Shown piece after piece: positions 11,401-21,134 of a stretch of DNA of 49,758 bases (position 1 is the stretch's first letter; each line of letters starts with the position of its first letter). The position numbers and the translations under genes are program-made. Origin of the DNA: Blattamonas nauphoetae (lineage: Eukaryota; Preaxostyla; Oxymonadida); contig JARBJD010000445.1 of NCBI GenBank assembly GCA_033064195.1, forward strand, positions 1-49,758, written 5' to 3'. The notes beneath the pieces are model-generated. The model saw only the letters and a program-made list of their open reading frames with translations. It searched no databases and was not told the origin of the DNA.

Positions 11401-13243
11401 ACGTCCCAACTGTCGACGACGAGAAGGAGAACAACAATAATCGTCCAATCGTCGGTGCCTCTCCATCGACATCTTCTCGTGATTCTTCCACATTCGTAAC
11501 CATCACAATCATCGTCCCTGACACGGCCTTGTTCAATGTCAGCGTGAGTGTGACAGTGTCGTCTCCGGTCTGGGTCGAGGCGAGTGATTCGATTGTTGCT
11601 TCGAAGTCCGGGATTGCGAGGAGATTGCTGAGGTCTGTTTCAGGTGAAGTTGTGAGATCTGTCACTCGATGTGTGGGAGACGATGTGGAGTCGCAAGTCG
11701 AGTACGAGTCGGGAGTGAACGGCGTGTCGTAGAGACCGATGTCATGCCCCAATCCAAGCTTTGAGTGGCACTGTCGAAACTGGACGAAGGTCAACTTGTG
11801 AGACGGACAGAGCCGGATTTGGAGGGCTGCACCGCCAGCAGCGGAATCTGTGCTGGTTGCGGCGCATTTTTGGAAGAGTGTGTGGGAGATGCCTGGAGCA
11901 CCTCCAAACGAAGAATACATCACACGCATTGCACCTCCTCCGTAACGACTGGCGGTCGAATTGAGGAAGGCACACTCAGAAATGGAGAGGGAGGAGATGT
12001 TCTTGACATACAGCGACCCGCCACTGGAATATGCATAGCAATCGGCGAAGGAGGACGAGGCGAGGGAGAGGGTCTGCTGGCCGTTGTAAGGCGGCTCGAG
12101 ATAGATCACTCCGCCGTAATCCGCGATGCACGCGTGGAACGAGCAGTTGTCAATCTGAATGTTGACTGCAACGTAGTAAGCGTAGACGGCAGCGCCATTC
12201 CCGACAGAACAATTCTTGAAGGTGCAAAGGGTGAAGATGTAGTTCGGGGTGGGGTCCGTCGTGAGATCAGATCGTGTTGTGAAGTGCTCGTTGTGTCGAG
12301 TGTCGGAGTCTGCGTTGGGTGAGAAGGGGGTGTGACAGTGAGTGAAAGACGTGTTGTGCGACAGTAAGGATCCCCCAAGATCAATTCCTCCAACCGCTGT
12401 TCCTGACAGATGGTTCGTGCAACTCCAAACCGAACAACCCACAATCCCTTCCCCAATCCCTTCCACACCACATCCCACGCTGCTCGTCGTGTTCCAAATC
12501 TGAGTTCCAATCAAACGAGTCCACACCTCACAATTCGATTCATTGTCACATCGTCCAAAAAGTGGTCCACTCCCAACAATCAGATGAACATTCGACACTT
12601 TCATCCCACTCCACCACACCCAAATCGATCCCACATCTCCGAAATCATCCCTCTCCCTCTCTCTCCACTCATCGCTTTCCAACGACGTCTCCCATGCCAC
12701 TGGAAGAAGCACTCCACCATCACTCGATTCATGCATACTATCAATGACACAAATCGAACTCCCGACTCCACTCTCACCTCCATCAATCACAAACGGCGAA
12801 TTGTCTGCGTTCGATAAAATCCTGCTCCCAACAATCCGAACAGACGACGACCTCAATCTCCCGATTGTTGTCCCCATCCCACCGCTGTCCAAGAATACAT
12901 TCCACAGTGAGGTTGTGCAGTTTGAGAAGATAAACATCGTGCTGTTGGATGTTTCGGCTGTAATTCCATTCTTCCCTTCAACTCTCAGTTTTGTTTTGGA
13001 TGCTTGGTTTCTTCCTTCCATCTGTATGATTCTTGTCTCATTTCCTCGAAGATCCAGCGTGCAGGAATCAACTAAATAGTCTGCAATTTCATATATTCCG
13101 CTTGGAACACGTAATTCCGTCTGATGTGAGTCTTCTTTGTTCGGAGTGTCGATTTTCCAATCATCAAGTAGAACACGCAAGGAATGCAATGGTTGGTATT
13201 GGCTCTTCATGGTTCCACATAGCAGCAATAGAAATGGTATCAT
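8432..13243 (-). CDS. Giant beta-helix / Ig-like surface protein
   Basis: A single intact 1,603-residue frame with an ATG at 13243 followed by a signal peptide-like M-I-P-F-L-L-L-L-C-G-T. Residues ~60-560 are a Ser/Cys/Asn-rich right-handed beta-helix with coils such as L-S-I-S-E-C-A-F-L-N-S and I-Q-I-D-N-C-S-F-H-A-C, plus G-G-A-tipped turns like those of chlamydial Pmp-type and other eukaryotic beta-helix surface proteins. Residues ~590-1200 hold several Ig/fibronectin-like beta-sandwich repeats (E-Y-S-I-S-G, N-Y-E-M-K-V-T-G, R-Y-T-L-T-D). Residues ~1210-1590 return to beta-helix coils rich in G-G-V. Many N-x-S/T sites suggest an N-glycosylated secreted protein. No C-terminal transmembrane helix or GPI tail is seen (ends N-N-T-E-L, TGA), unlike its divergent neighbour at 13484. 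Function is unknown; adhesion or surface coat is inference. Confidence 0.9.
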   Translation of the reverse strand: MIPFLLLLCGTMKSQYQPLHSLRVLLDDWKIDTPNKEDSHQTELRVPSGIYEIADYLVDSCTLDLRGNETRIIQMEGRNQASKTKLRVEGKNGITAETSNSTMFIFSNCTTSLWNVFLDSGGMGTTIGRLRSSSVRIVGSRILSNADNSPFVIDGGESGVGSSICVIDSMHESSDGGVLLPVAWETSLESDEWRERERDDFGDVGSIWVWWSGMKVSNVHLIVGSGPLFGRCDNESNCEVWTRLIGTQIWNTTSSVGCGVEGIGEGIVGCSVWSCTNHLSGTAVGGIDLGGSLLSHNTSFTHCHTPFSPNADSDTRHNEHFTTRSDLTTDPTPNYIFTLCTFKNCSVGNGAAVYAYYVAVNIQIDNCSFHACIADYGGVIYLEPPYNGQQTLSLASSSFADCYAYSSGGSLYVKNISSLSISECAFLNSTASRYGGGAMRVMYSSFGGAPGISHTLFQKCAATSTDSAAGGAALQIRLCPSHKLTFVQFRQCHSKLGLGHDIGLYDTPFTPDSYSTCDSTSSPTHRVTDLTTSPETDLSNLLAIPDFEATIESLASTQTGDDTVTLTLTLNKAVSGTMIVMVTNVEESREDVDGEAPTIGRLLLFSFSSSTVGTCSSSCGQSGLLQRPLSDYTLLAASLSNLNVAVPSSAVISVTPILHHALCVLDASRTEVEVTFSGFDIPKGHCTLTLNDSTTLDVTFNDNENGRSVGNITTGVSGKAGELSEKTEYSISGMVSQMSPSASIVIAPGVAFSVETASRLSKVSVSEFLDLKKTKVKLAFESVGLEKNKAYRMEMERTDTSEDKITREVLTDGNGVLVDAIEILYPFVTDPEERKQQLKFDGSYRVLSLTSSDRPRSVLISNFLIPMPDEPSRFVEIVKTDDEGLNSTTLTLSSRALTVGVNYEMKVTGTPLTSSSSTASSNSLHDTSIKFTVSSATVNTLKLTLYPLADAIVKYGHSYSVDWMKVVGGDPIIIETDGCGFETPKEPSRICNCAEAALNKDQSIVTISLEGRALNESLVSIWVSLGGINWESSTIREISETHCKAEFLVASEQSSTHLKYTGEYTLCLNPSEPDTLLVDSGITFRVPAPPCITSLACVFVNSLQNLCKIQVKGTDLRVGTEYEVTLNNTVTFGVRFKTSTEGESEEVSIGKNEKLKHNTRYTLTDVKPTRDDDGEILHSGTLSFTTKEQTAIEVLVREGGGSETQDCGTMKDPCSCVLVGWRGGEEGGVESVIVKIDGSGRFGGRVVVGEKSVEIGGLFAIENELKVESSDLGKDGEEGVVSVSGGRVVIGGVRLSLPSGWEMGEKKVGSVLSGFGECVVREVSIVSRLKGEGVGMGLVCWLGGSLSVEKIVMEGVEMEPGRVLVNCSSSKKDVSFEMAESRFVEVETQNAELVRFSSKSKDSHFEMKDCVFLSTERVESEKVEDGMGVIVVETWQEKTEIRKCVFSESGTVIGRGGEEKKGGVLSIVVGSSNVRERREVGLLGNLFVDSSVSWSESGEERRGGVAVWSVGVGQTKIDLCGSWFEETGVSGVVFDRDRYGVPILERKRKIVPCLSGCGSVGLVVVGGRTVPVICRAGSSFSGCSLRMVSNEAEHLMNPNNTEL

Positions 13244-13483
13244 TCAGCTTGATTTTCGTAGATGAATGTAAATTTGATCTGACCCTTTGTTTGGAAGTCG
13301 GGATTCAACGCGGATCTTCCCACAGGTATTCCCTCAACTTGTGTCTGTTTGTCAATGGGAGGTGCAAGAGCATCATTCGGTAGTTGATGACTTGATTTGG
13401 TGCCTCTAGAAGAAATAACCAGTTCTGACACATGGTGGTGCGTTTTGATCTCATTTACTATCACCCTTTATATAATATCTTCC

Positions 13484-15069
13484 ATGCTCGGTACAATCAT
13501 CTTCGTTCTGTGCGAATTATCTCACGCTGCCAACATCCAAGACCTTGTTGATGCGTTCTCGGGCAACTCTCATGTATTTGTTCTCTCAGAGACAGAGTAC
13601 GACGGCGAGGATGTGGAACTGAAACATTCGAATGTTTGCTTCATTGGACAAGACCACTCGATCACTGTCCAACCCAAGGTTGCATCAAATAGCCTCTTCG
13701 TTGTGCTGGAGATGTCACACTCTCTCGAAAACGTTAGCATGTCGATGAATGGAGCATCGTCGTTCGTGTTCGTGTCCTCAGACTCTTCGTTTGAGTTTGT
13801 TGACTGTGACTGGGCTGATGACCGTGTTACCTCGCCGATCGCTGTTGTTGCAGGGGGTACAGTTGGTTTCACTGGATTCAACATGGAATCGACAGTGGTT
13901 GAAACATCCCTTGTGGACTCGGCATCTGCAGGCACGACAGTCAATATCTCCGCGTCACATTACAAGAACGTGGTTGTGGGCTCCACATCGCCTTTGCTTT
14001 GCACGGCTTCGACGAGATTTGTGACGATTGCTTCGAGTTCGTTCGAAAGTGTCACTTATGTCCCGACATCATCCAACGAAGAAACTGACAACACTGCAGA
14101 TGGGGACAAACAAATGAAGGAGACCAATGAGCTGGTTTCAGTGACAATCAAGGCATCATCGTTCGAGAACTGTGAAGGAGCGATCGAGTTCACGATTGTG
14201 CCTGCTCTCTCTGCGACAGGCGTTGAAATCTCGTCGTCCAGCTTCGACCATTGTGGACTTGCCAAGACTCTACCGGAATATGTGACAAATGGTCCACAAA
14301 CCATTCGAATCTCGTCGTCGTCGTTCGACCACCAAAATGTGCCTGTGAATGGCCAAGCAGGGTTTCTGACGTTTGATTCTGAAGATGGAGAGCTGGAGAT
14401 CGCTTCAACTTCCTTCCGGACGTTCTCAACGACAAACGGGAGTGGAGTGCTCTATTTCAAGAAAGGGTCGAAACTGACGATCCAAGACTCGACATTCTCG
14501 ACTGTCACGTCGATTGGAGCTGGATGGTCGTGTGTTGTGATTGAAGCAATGCCGCAAAACTTGGCGATCAACAAGACGTTCTTCCGGAACTGCCGCTCTG
14601 AAGGGAAGGCTGGAGCGATAGTTGTGGGTGGGGGGGGGCGGAAGCGGAGGTGGAAGGGTGGAACAGCGAAGAGAATGCGCTGTCGTCGGCATGCCTGTTC
14701 GACAACTGGTTCTGGAAGAACACGGGCACCAGTGCATCCGACATCTTCGTCGAGCAGTCAGCACTCACATACTTCGATGCTGACTCGTTCGGTGAGATGA
14801 GCTCGTTCAGCTCTTCACCGCAAGTTTTGGACGCTTCTGGAACGAGATACGAGCTGCCGGTCAAGATTTCTCGTCTGCTGAAGCGGTTTGTGTGGTCGTT
14901 TGTTGCGTTTGGGGTGGTCGTTCTGGTGGTGGTGGCTGGGAGTGTGATGTGCTGTGTTGGGATCTGCTGCTGTGTGTGCTGCCCGTGCTGTTTCGGTGCG
15001 TGTTGCTGCCGTCGCACAAGAAAGTGCTGTCGAAGTGGGCGAGCAGTGCCAAAGCAGTTTGCAGAATGA
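13484..15069 (+). CDS. Beta-helix surface protein with TM and Cys-rich tail
   Basis: The start is the ATG at 13484, which opens a signal peptide (M-L-G-T-I-I-F-V-L-C-E-L-S-H-A). A TTTATATAATA sequence lies about 20 bp upstream. The ~380-residue ectodomain consists of S-S-S-F-E/D coils (I-S-S-S-S-F-D-H, I-Q-D-S-T-F-S-T), a right-handed beta-helix. The frame breaks in a G9 run at 14630-14638; one extra G would join it to the C-terminal part. That part has F-D-N-W-F-W-K-N, one hydrophobic helix (~14889-14955), then a cytosolic tail with C-C-C, C-C-P-C-C and C-C-C-R-R clusters that look palmitoylatable. The C-terminal frame ends with TGA at 15069. It is divergently placed to the giant gene with 240 bp between starts. 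Either a sequencing slip, a real null, or a length-variable tract is possible. Confidence 0.8.
14630..14638 (+). repeat. G9 homopolymer at the frame break
   Basis: Nine consecutive G after GGGT and before CGGAAG. A run length of 3n+1 (G7 or G10) would keep the surface-protein frame open across it; G9 does not. Coding quality is high on both sides of the run. Confidence 0.85.
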
Positions 15070-15203
15070 AGCATCATTGTTGCCATCGAAGACTGCTTCG
15101 GTGTTCTCTTGAGACGTTCTGTTCTTTTGAACAATTCAGATTGTTCAAATTCTTTTGGTTGTTTTTACTTTGAAAAAGACAATAATCCCGGTTTTCGTGA
15201 CTA

Positions 15204-16247
15204 TCAACGATTAAAATATCGGACATGACGGGTGAAATCACCCAGTTGATAAGTGAACGCTTTTTCATCGACGACTTGATTCGGCTGTAAAACGGTTGTA
15301 TTTTTCTGAATAACGAGACAATGTGTTTCAATTTTCTGTAAAAGATAATTTAGAGAGTTAGACACCTTGTGACGAAAAATTGGACACCAAAAAATTCTGA
15401 ATGACTTGAAGGGAGTGTTTGATCCATCAGAGAAGATGTTTGTGGAGAGATCGGAATGCGATAATGAGAGAGCGAATGGCCCAGACAAAGAGATCACTGG
15501 CGAAGATGTTTGCGAGGATGGGAGAGTCAGAACTAGGGATGAGAGCGACAGAGATGAGGCGGATGGAATGACGGTCAGCCTGGTTGGCGATGATTCGAGA
15601 ACAAAAAATGATTGGCTTTGTGATTCTCCTGAGACAGTCAATTGTTGAGAATCGACAAGCACAATCCCGGCTTCAGTGGTCTTTCCTTTTCGCACGAGGA
15701 TCGTTCGTTTCAGATTCGATCCGAATCCAGTGACGATATTGCGAGGTGTTCGGTGTTTCTTCGTGCTCAACAAACAGAACGCCTCATCAGCTCCTTCGTT
15801 CCCATCCACAATTATTTGAACGCTTGGCCAAAGTGTCAACTCCCCTCTATTTTTCAGAGGAGTTCGAGGGCTTGAGCCTGTGCTCAACAAGGAATCGATT
15901 GTTGTCAGTTGAGAGAGCTCAGATGAATCCACTCCAAAGTCTGAAAAGCACCCTCCCACACATCTCTCGAAACACAATCCACTCAGTCACAGAGTCGCTG
16001 CTGCAGTGATTGTGAATGAAGATTCTGATTTCAAAAAGTTCGTTCTGGTCACTTCCAGATGTGAAGGGGTGATGCAGGAGAGCGAGCCAACGCAATAACT
16101 TGAAAAGCATGAATCGAATCTGGAGTTTCTGAAACAGAACGAGAACGCCGTGTTTCCCACAAATCGATTCGCCCCGCCTTGTGACAGACCAGCCACAGTC
16201 GCAGAGCATTCGATCAACGAACAGGCGAGAACAGTCAACGAACCCAC
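15204..16247 (-). pseudogene. Decayed beta-helix surface gene
   Basis: Two overlapping minus-strand frames hold beta-helix-like segments. In 15987-16247 there is a signal-like M-G-S-L-T-V-L-A-C-S, then G-G-A-N-R-F-V-G-N-T-A-F, and L-E-V-T-R-T-N-F-L-K. In 15204-15977 there are L-T-V-S-G-E-S-Q-S-Q-S-F and I-S-L-S-G-P-F-A-L-S-L-S-H-S-D-L. No single frame spans both and nothing restores a full gene, so I call a frameshifted relic. An unrecognised intron is the alternative. Confidence 0.45.
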
Positions 16248-16249
16248 TT

Positions 16250-17385
16250 CAAGAGAGAGAAATAGAGAGGCTCATTGACACTTTCAACATCAGTTCCCAT
16301 CATCCCTCAATCTCACTGATCTCGTCTCAGCTCAACATTCTGAACTCTTCATTCTCTTCTAGCCAATGGATCATTTGCATACTTGTGATTCTTGAAGTTT
16401 CCTATTTTTCTATTCACTGAATTCCCGTCGTAAAGGATCTCGTCACATGGAACACACGCTCTTTCTCCATGAAATGGAGTCATATTGACGAATTCATCGA
16501 TCCCATCACTGCAAAACGATGTTCCTTTTACCATATTTGCGTTTTCTTGAGTTATATGCAGTTTCTATCGTCTAAATCGACAAAACAAGATCCTATCAAG
16601 ATCTCACTAAACCTTGGATGTGTACCTGCACATTTTCATCCAACGTTTTTTTAGCCTCTCATGATTCCATTGAACTGATGCCATCCTTCTTCTGGCTCAT
16701 TTCGCGATTTTCAAAACACGTGCGCCAGATGCAAAAATCGTCGAAAAACGTCATTCCTTTACGACTGTCCACAAACCCATTCTTCCTCCATACATCCATT
16801 CTTCATACATTTTAATAATTTACCTTCTCTTTTGCGGACTTTTACTCTTCTCCACCGCGATTGTGAGCGAAAAAATCACTCAACGCTGAACTCAGTACTA
16901 GGATCACGTTGTATCCTGTAGTTGGGCTAAATCGCTTGAATTCATTGTCTCTACTCTATCTAATGCAGTTGTTCGACCCAGAATATTTCTAGTTAGAAGC
17001 TATTGAATAAAAGTTTTCACAAATGACAAGATCACAGATGCACGTGTAACGAATTTTTTTAACTGTTCTAATCATATGCTACGTGTTTGTTTCATCGTTG
17101 TGAGTGAACTGAGAATGTTTAACGAAGAATGTACGAGCAGGACTCACTTAGATTGCTTCTCTTTTCACAAAAAGTTGTGTCCTCAAACTTCACCATTTCG
17201 GTAAAAGTGGTAAAAAAATTGACGATTGAGATGGGAAATGTTGGGTTTATTTGGAAGCTCTGAGATAGGATTAGATAAATCCTTGAAGAGGGATAAAATA
17301 TCATTTTTGTGGATTGGTTGGGTCAACATAAATGGAGCAAAAGGGAATCACAAATATGAATGAGGCTCTCCTAATGAGTGTTTTA
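16250..17385. other. AT-rich spacer
   Basis: No supported gene on either strand. Open stretches are 60-80 codons, of poor coding character, and mostly without recognisable motifs. Confidence 0.5.
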
Positions 17386-17617
17386 CTATGAATCGTGAAA
17401 GAAATTGTTTAGAGATAAATGAGCACCCTCTCTGAGGTTGAGAGATCGATTCGTCTTGTTTGGTCTCTTCATATCGACAGTAGTGTGTGAGAAATCGCAG
17501 GAAACACACACTATTCTCTGGTAGGGTCCACTTCTGAGATTATCGTTCGAATAAAGTCCTGAAGAGAGGGGAATCAGACGGCGATTTGTGGTCGATCCAG
17601 ATGGCGAACAACGGTCT

Positions 17618-18073
17618 TCAATCGTCCACAAGCAACAGCTGCAATGTGATGTATCCAAGTTTGCATGCAAACTGCGAGTCGGATAGTGACATTCGAGGAG
17701 TGGAGGAATGAACCAGAAGCTGGTTGAATGGTCGTTTCGAACTCAAACGAACGAGAAAAATTCTGCTTTCCACACGGGAGAACGTAATCAAAGTAAAAGT
17801 TGGTATTGCATGTTCAATTTGTCTCGTGTCCTCTCCGACAGAGAGTAGCGTCGCTGATGTTTGGGCCTTCGAATTTGGCGCCACGGGAGCACAATTCTGT
17901 TTCGAAAAGCTGTAATAATCGATCCAGAGGACAATGTTTTTCGGAGCTGTTGGTAAGAACGACAGAGTGGCTGATTGAAGAACGAGGTTGTTTTGGGATC
18001 GTGACAGAATGTCCAAAACACTGAGTTCCGAAAGTTGTCGAGGAGGCTTTGTTGAGAAGAAAAGCCAAATCAA
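17618..18073 (-). CDS. Unrecognised 151-codon open frame
   Basis: Open minus-strand frame directly downstream of the HEAT-like gene (9 bp gap), without an ATG near its 5' end. It is Ser/Leu-rich (L-S-E-L-S-V-L-D-I-L-S-R-S-Q-N-N, A-T-L-S-F-L-P-T-A-P). It could be a relic exon of another lineage gene. I do not recognise it and would not assign a function. Confidence 0.22.
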   Translation of the reverse strand: MIWLFFSTKPPRQLSELSVLDILSRSQNNLVLQSATLSFLPTAPKNIVLWIDYYSFSKQNCAPVAPNSKAQTSATLLSVGEDTRQIEHAIPTFTLITFSRVESRIFLVRLSSKRPFNQLLVHSSTPRMSLSDSQFACKLGYITLQLLLVDD

Positions 18074-18081
18074 TTCCAGAA

Positions 18082-19140
18082 CTAACGAGGGAGAGTCTTC
18101 AGATTGTTTGCGCCGAAAAATGAAGCAAATATCTCGTTGTTTTGTGAGATTCTGCGGAAAATATCCGTGTTGAAGGTGAATAAAGTCTGATCAAGCACAT
18201 CATCCAATCCTTCAGAATTCAGTGCTTTGATGATTCTCTTGCCTTTCGCAAAGGTGCATGGACCAACGTTGATCCAGCGAGGTATAAGCCATCGTAAATT
18301 GGAGAAGAAACGTGAAATAAAGTCGGTGTTGAAGAATGTCAACAAACTGGTGATGGTGAGAGCGATGGGGAGCGACACAACAAAATCAGACACTTGCGAA
18401 GAAAACGCAGACATTTCAAACAGCTTGTGAACAAGGTCCAAAAGGGAATGAAGGCATTGGCCCTCCACGACGAAATAGCGGTTTGAGCAGAGATATCGAA
18501 GATATGTCTCTGAAGGGATGAGAACTCGCTCAAAGATCACATCATTCATCTGAGATTGTCTGGACGAACCAGAAATGTCAAAAGATTCAAGATTTCTGGC
18601 TTCGAACAGGCTTGATTTCAGAAGGCGAATGACACGAGTGTGGAGAACATTCCCTGCGGACAGTGAGCTGGTATGCGGTCGGATGACTGTCATCACTCCA
18701 GAAATCATGTTGCAATCGAGCATCTTCAGGGTGTTGTCAGTTGAACAACGGTCAAATGTTGACTCGAAGACATCCAATGCAGATTCGACAATTCTGTGTT
18801 CAGACGAAGCAAGAAGTAACAATGTAGCTTCGATTAACCCATCGACAGGATCGACATGTTCAGGAACCAATCCAAACAGGAAATCATCGACGGAGAAAAG
18901 TTGGTTGGCTGGAGAGATGGTCTGTAAGAAACCAACTGCCTTCTCCACAAGTGCGTCATCAAATGGATACCATTCCTTCACCAAAGTGGCGAGAGATCGG
19001 AAGATGATCGAGGCAGTGTTTATCGACAAGACGTCAGTTCCGTCCCATTCCAAAAATGCACGAGAATCTGAAACACGATTGAGAGAAACGAGGTGCATAC
19101 TTGTCGAGGAACTGAATTCAGAGGCTTTGGATACCGTCAT
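18082..19140 (-). CDS. HEAT/armadillo-like lineage-specific protein
   Basis: Intact 352-residue frame, ATG at 19140, stop TAG. It is mainly alpha-helical, with repeated leucine-rich helix pairs (A-S-I-I-F-R-S-L-A-T-L-V-K, A-T-L-L-L-L-A-S-S-E-H-R-I-V-E-S-A-L-D-V-F, L-T-I-T-S-L-L-T-F-F). These look like an armadillo/HEAT-type scaffold. I recall a large family of this form in Blattamonas-like oxymonads, with F-L-x-W near the N-terminus, Y-L-x2-L-C-x-N-R in the middle and a helical C-terminus with G-L-D-D/G-I-E-D-V. All three are present, so the length looks complete. The molecular role is unknown. A decayed relative lies head-to-head at 19.8-20.5 kb. Confidence 0.7.
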   Translation of the reverse strand: MTVSKASEFSSSTSMHLVSLNRVSDSRAFLEWDGTDVLSINTASIIFRSLATLVKEWYPFDDALVEKAVGFLQTISPANQLFSVDDFLFGLVPEHVDPVDGLIEATLLLLASSEHRIVESALDVFESTFDRCSTDNTLKMLDCNMISGVMTVIRPHTSSLSAGNVLHTRVIRLLKSSLFEARNLESFDISGSSRQSQMNDVIFERVLIPSETYLRYLCSNRYFVVEGQCLHSLLDLVHKLFEMSAFSSQVSDFVVSLPIALTITSLLTFFNTDFISRFFSNLRWLIPRWINVGPCTFAKGKRIIKALNSEGLDDVLDQTLFTFNTDIFRRISQNNEIFASFFGANNLKTLPR

Positions 19141-19483
19141 CCTTGTTGTTGAGTCAGAAGATGGTGATCAGACCATGATGACAATAGACGAACAACTCCA
19201 CGGGATTAATCCCCAACCCACACGGCTCATTGACCGCAAACATTTTATTTGGTGAAGAGGAGATTCAAATCCAAATGAGATACGGAACATGGAGAGCAGA
19301 TTAAAGATTCCCGAAGCGTTCATACCAAATTCCAACAACCGAATGATTAAATCCAAGGAAAGAGACGAATTGTTTCGCATTGTTGACGGTTTTTCCTTCC
19401 ATCAGTGTTGGTTCTGTCATCTCGTCAACTGATTCCATCGAAATCGTTCGCATCTCCAGACAAGATCCTGAGGGTAAAGGCTC

Positions 19484-19801
19484 ATGGGCTTGGAAATTTT
19501 CCCTGCAACCTGTCAAGAAACAATCCGAACCATTATTCGATCAACAAATCCAGTAGTGTCACAACTCGACGCTTCAATTCGTCGAGTTGTCTCGAGTGCC
19601 AGCCCGAAACCGAGTTCAATCGATACCTCTCTGACGAAATACGTCGAAGATGATAAACTCAAAAACGAATAATATCATTCTTTTCCAGACACGCCAGATC
19701 AGCTGGAAATTGTCTCTCGGATGCTGAACGAAGACGACATCCCATCTGCCGAGACTCTCCTCAAACAAAATGCTTGTTCGTCTGTACTGCTTCAGCTTGC
19801 G
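19484..19801 (+). CDS. Possible coding fragment, unassigned
   Basis: Two adjoining plus-strand stretches have coding-like composition: 19484-19672 (E-T-I-R-T-I-I-R-S-T-N-P, then T-S-L-T-K-Y-V-E-D-D-K-L-K-N-E) and 19690-19801 (D-T-P-D-Q-L-E-I-V-S-R-M-L-N-E-D-D). A TTCTTTTCCAG acceptor-like site lies between them, but no matching GT donor is evident. They may be exons of a small gene or a relic; function unknown. Confidence 0.25.
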
Positions 19802-20493
19802 TGAGAATCAAGAATTCTGTCGAAGGAGAACAGTGGCGTCTTTGTTTGGAGAAATGAAAGAAAGATGTTGTTGAGTGGGAATAGACTCACATCAGTTATG
19901 AAAGATCTTCCACCAATTCAGACCCATCTTGAGATTCACTTTTCTTCCACGCAAATGAGCTCTCGGCTCAGCCTCAACCCCTGGCGTCACCGTCCCAGTT
20001 GTGTTCACAGCGGCAGCTCACAACTCCATATAGTCTCGCAGAACTCGGAATTGAAGATGAGAATGAACAACAGACTGTTCCCGAGACGGTTCTGAAGCAA
20101 GTTCTTGTGCTTTCGGGACAGTATATTTGACATTTGTGCAAGAACCGATTTTCGATCTTTGATGGTGACCAACTCCTCCAAGTATCTCCTGTTTATCAAC
20201 CTACAATGACTTTTATTCTTGATGTGCCCGTCGTTCACACGATCTCAAGTTGTCTCGCATTTTACGAGCGCGATGAGTCAATCTGGCTTTTTCTGGATGA
20301 CATGAACACTTCTCTGCAGGAATTTGACAAAAAACGGGGAGACCAGCGACAGATGTGGAAGACAGTCCTCCGGATGTTGAGAATGGAGGGCATCGAAGAT
20401 GTGATGGAGGAAAAGCTGCGAAACGACAAAAAACCATTTTTGGACGACAACTTGTTGACTACTCGATCGACTGTAACAACCTTCTGGGCTTGA
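19800..20493 (+). pseudogene. Decayed HEAT-like family member
   Basis: The best-preserved part is 20134-20493: L-C-K-N-R-F-S-I-F-D-G-D-Q, then Y-Q-P-T-M-T-F-I-L-D-V-P-V-V, then R-M-L-R-M-E-G-I-E-D-V-M-E-E-K. It aligns by eye with L-C-S-N-R-Y-F-V-V-E-G-Q and G-L-D-D-V-L-D-Q in the minus-strand neighbour at 18082-19140. Just upstream the frame reads Y-I-stop(TGA)-H-L-C, where the family usually has an aromatic or basic residue. The N-terminal half (19800-20130) is scrambled over several frames. The two relatives form a head-to-head inverted pair. Confidence 0.65.
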
Positions 20494-20559
20494 ACCTACC
20501 AAAACAAGAATAGAAACAAACAAGAACGGGAGCACTTTCCGAACTGTTTCTGACCTCAT

Positions 20560-21030
20560 GTGGACAACACCCGTTTTTCTTTGAGTTTGCGGAAACCTCC
20601 GTCTTCCCTACGTCATCTCATCTCTCCTTTCTTGACTCTCATCACTCCATCAACACATCGCAGATTATTCAACCCATCTTCTCGCAACCCAACTTTCACG
20701 CCTCATCCTGTCTCTGGTCCAACCGCTCCCGACGTTGTTTTTGACGATGCTGACCAATCTGGTCGCCCTTCAATCGATCTTCCGTACCCATTTTCTCCTC
20801 CTCGCCAGCTCTTCGACCCGCAGATTGAAGAGCGAGTGATTGTGCAGATGTTCCCACACGGCCTTCTCTCGTTCGGATTGTTTGGGTCGGCGGCAGGAAA
20901 GCTGGAGACGATGGAGAGTGTGATTGTGAGTGCGGAGAAGGAGAGCAAGCAGCTGCAGAAGATGCTGAAGATTGTGTGGACGATGGCGGAACCGTTCTTC
21001 GAGCGACGACATCTCGAAATTGGTTGTTGA
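20560..21030 (+). CDS. Unrecognised 156-codon open frame
   Basis: Open frame beginning at a GTG with no early ATG. It has a Pro/Ser-rich first half (L-P-Y-P-F-S-P-P-R-Q-L-F-D-P) and a more regular, helical second half (M-E-S-V-I-V-S-A-E-K-E-S-K-Q-L-Q-K-M). Codon usage in the second half looks genuine. It may be the last exon of a gene or a fragment. No family recognised. Confidence 0.35.
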   Translation: MDNTRFSLSLRKPPSSLRHLISPFLTLITPSTHRRLFNPSSRNPTFTPHPVSGPTAPDVVFDDADQSGRPSIDLPYPFSPPRQLFDPQIEERVIVQMFPHGLLSFGLFGSAAGKLETMESVIVSAEKESKQLQKMLKIVWTMAEPFFERRHLEIGC

Positions 21031-21134
21031 GAGACAGAGGAAACTCGGAGAAACGGAAAGTGTGAAGAATAGTGGAGACTCTTAAAACCGAACGATCAAA
21101 ACGTTAGTGATTGACCAGACTCAGATGCGGTCTC

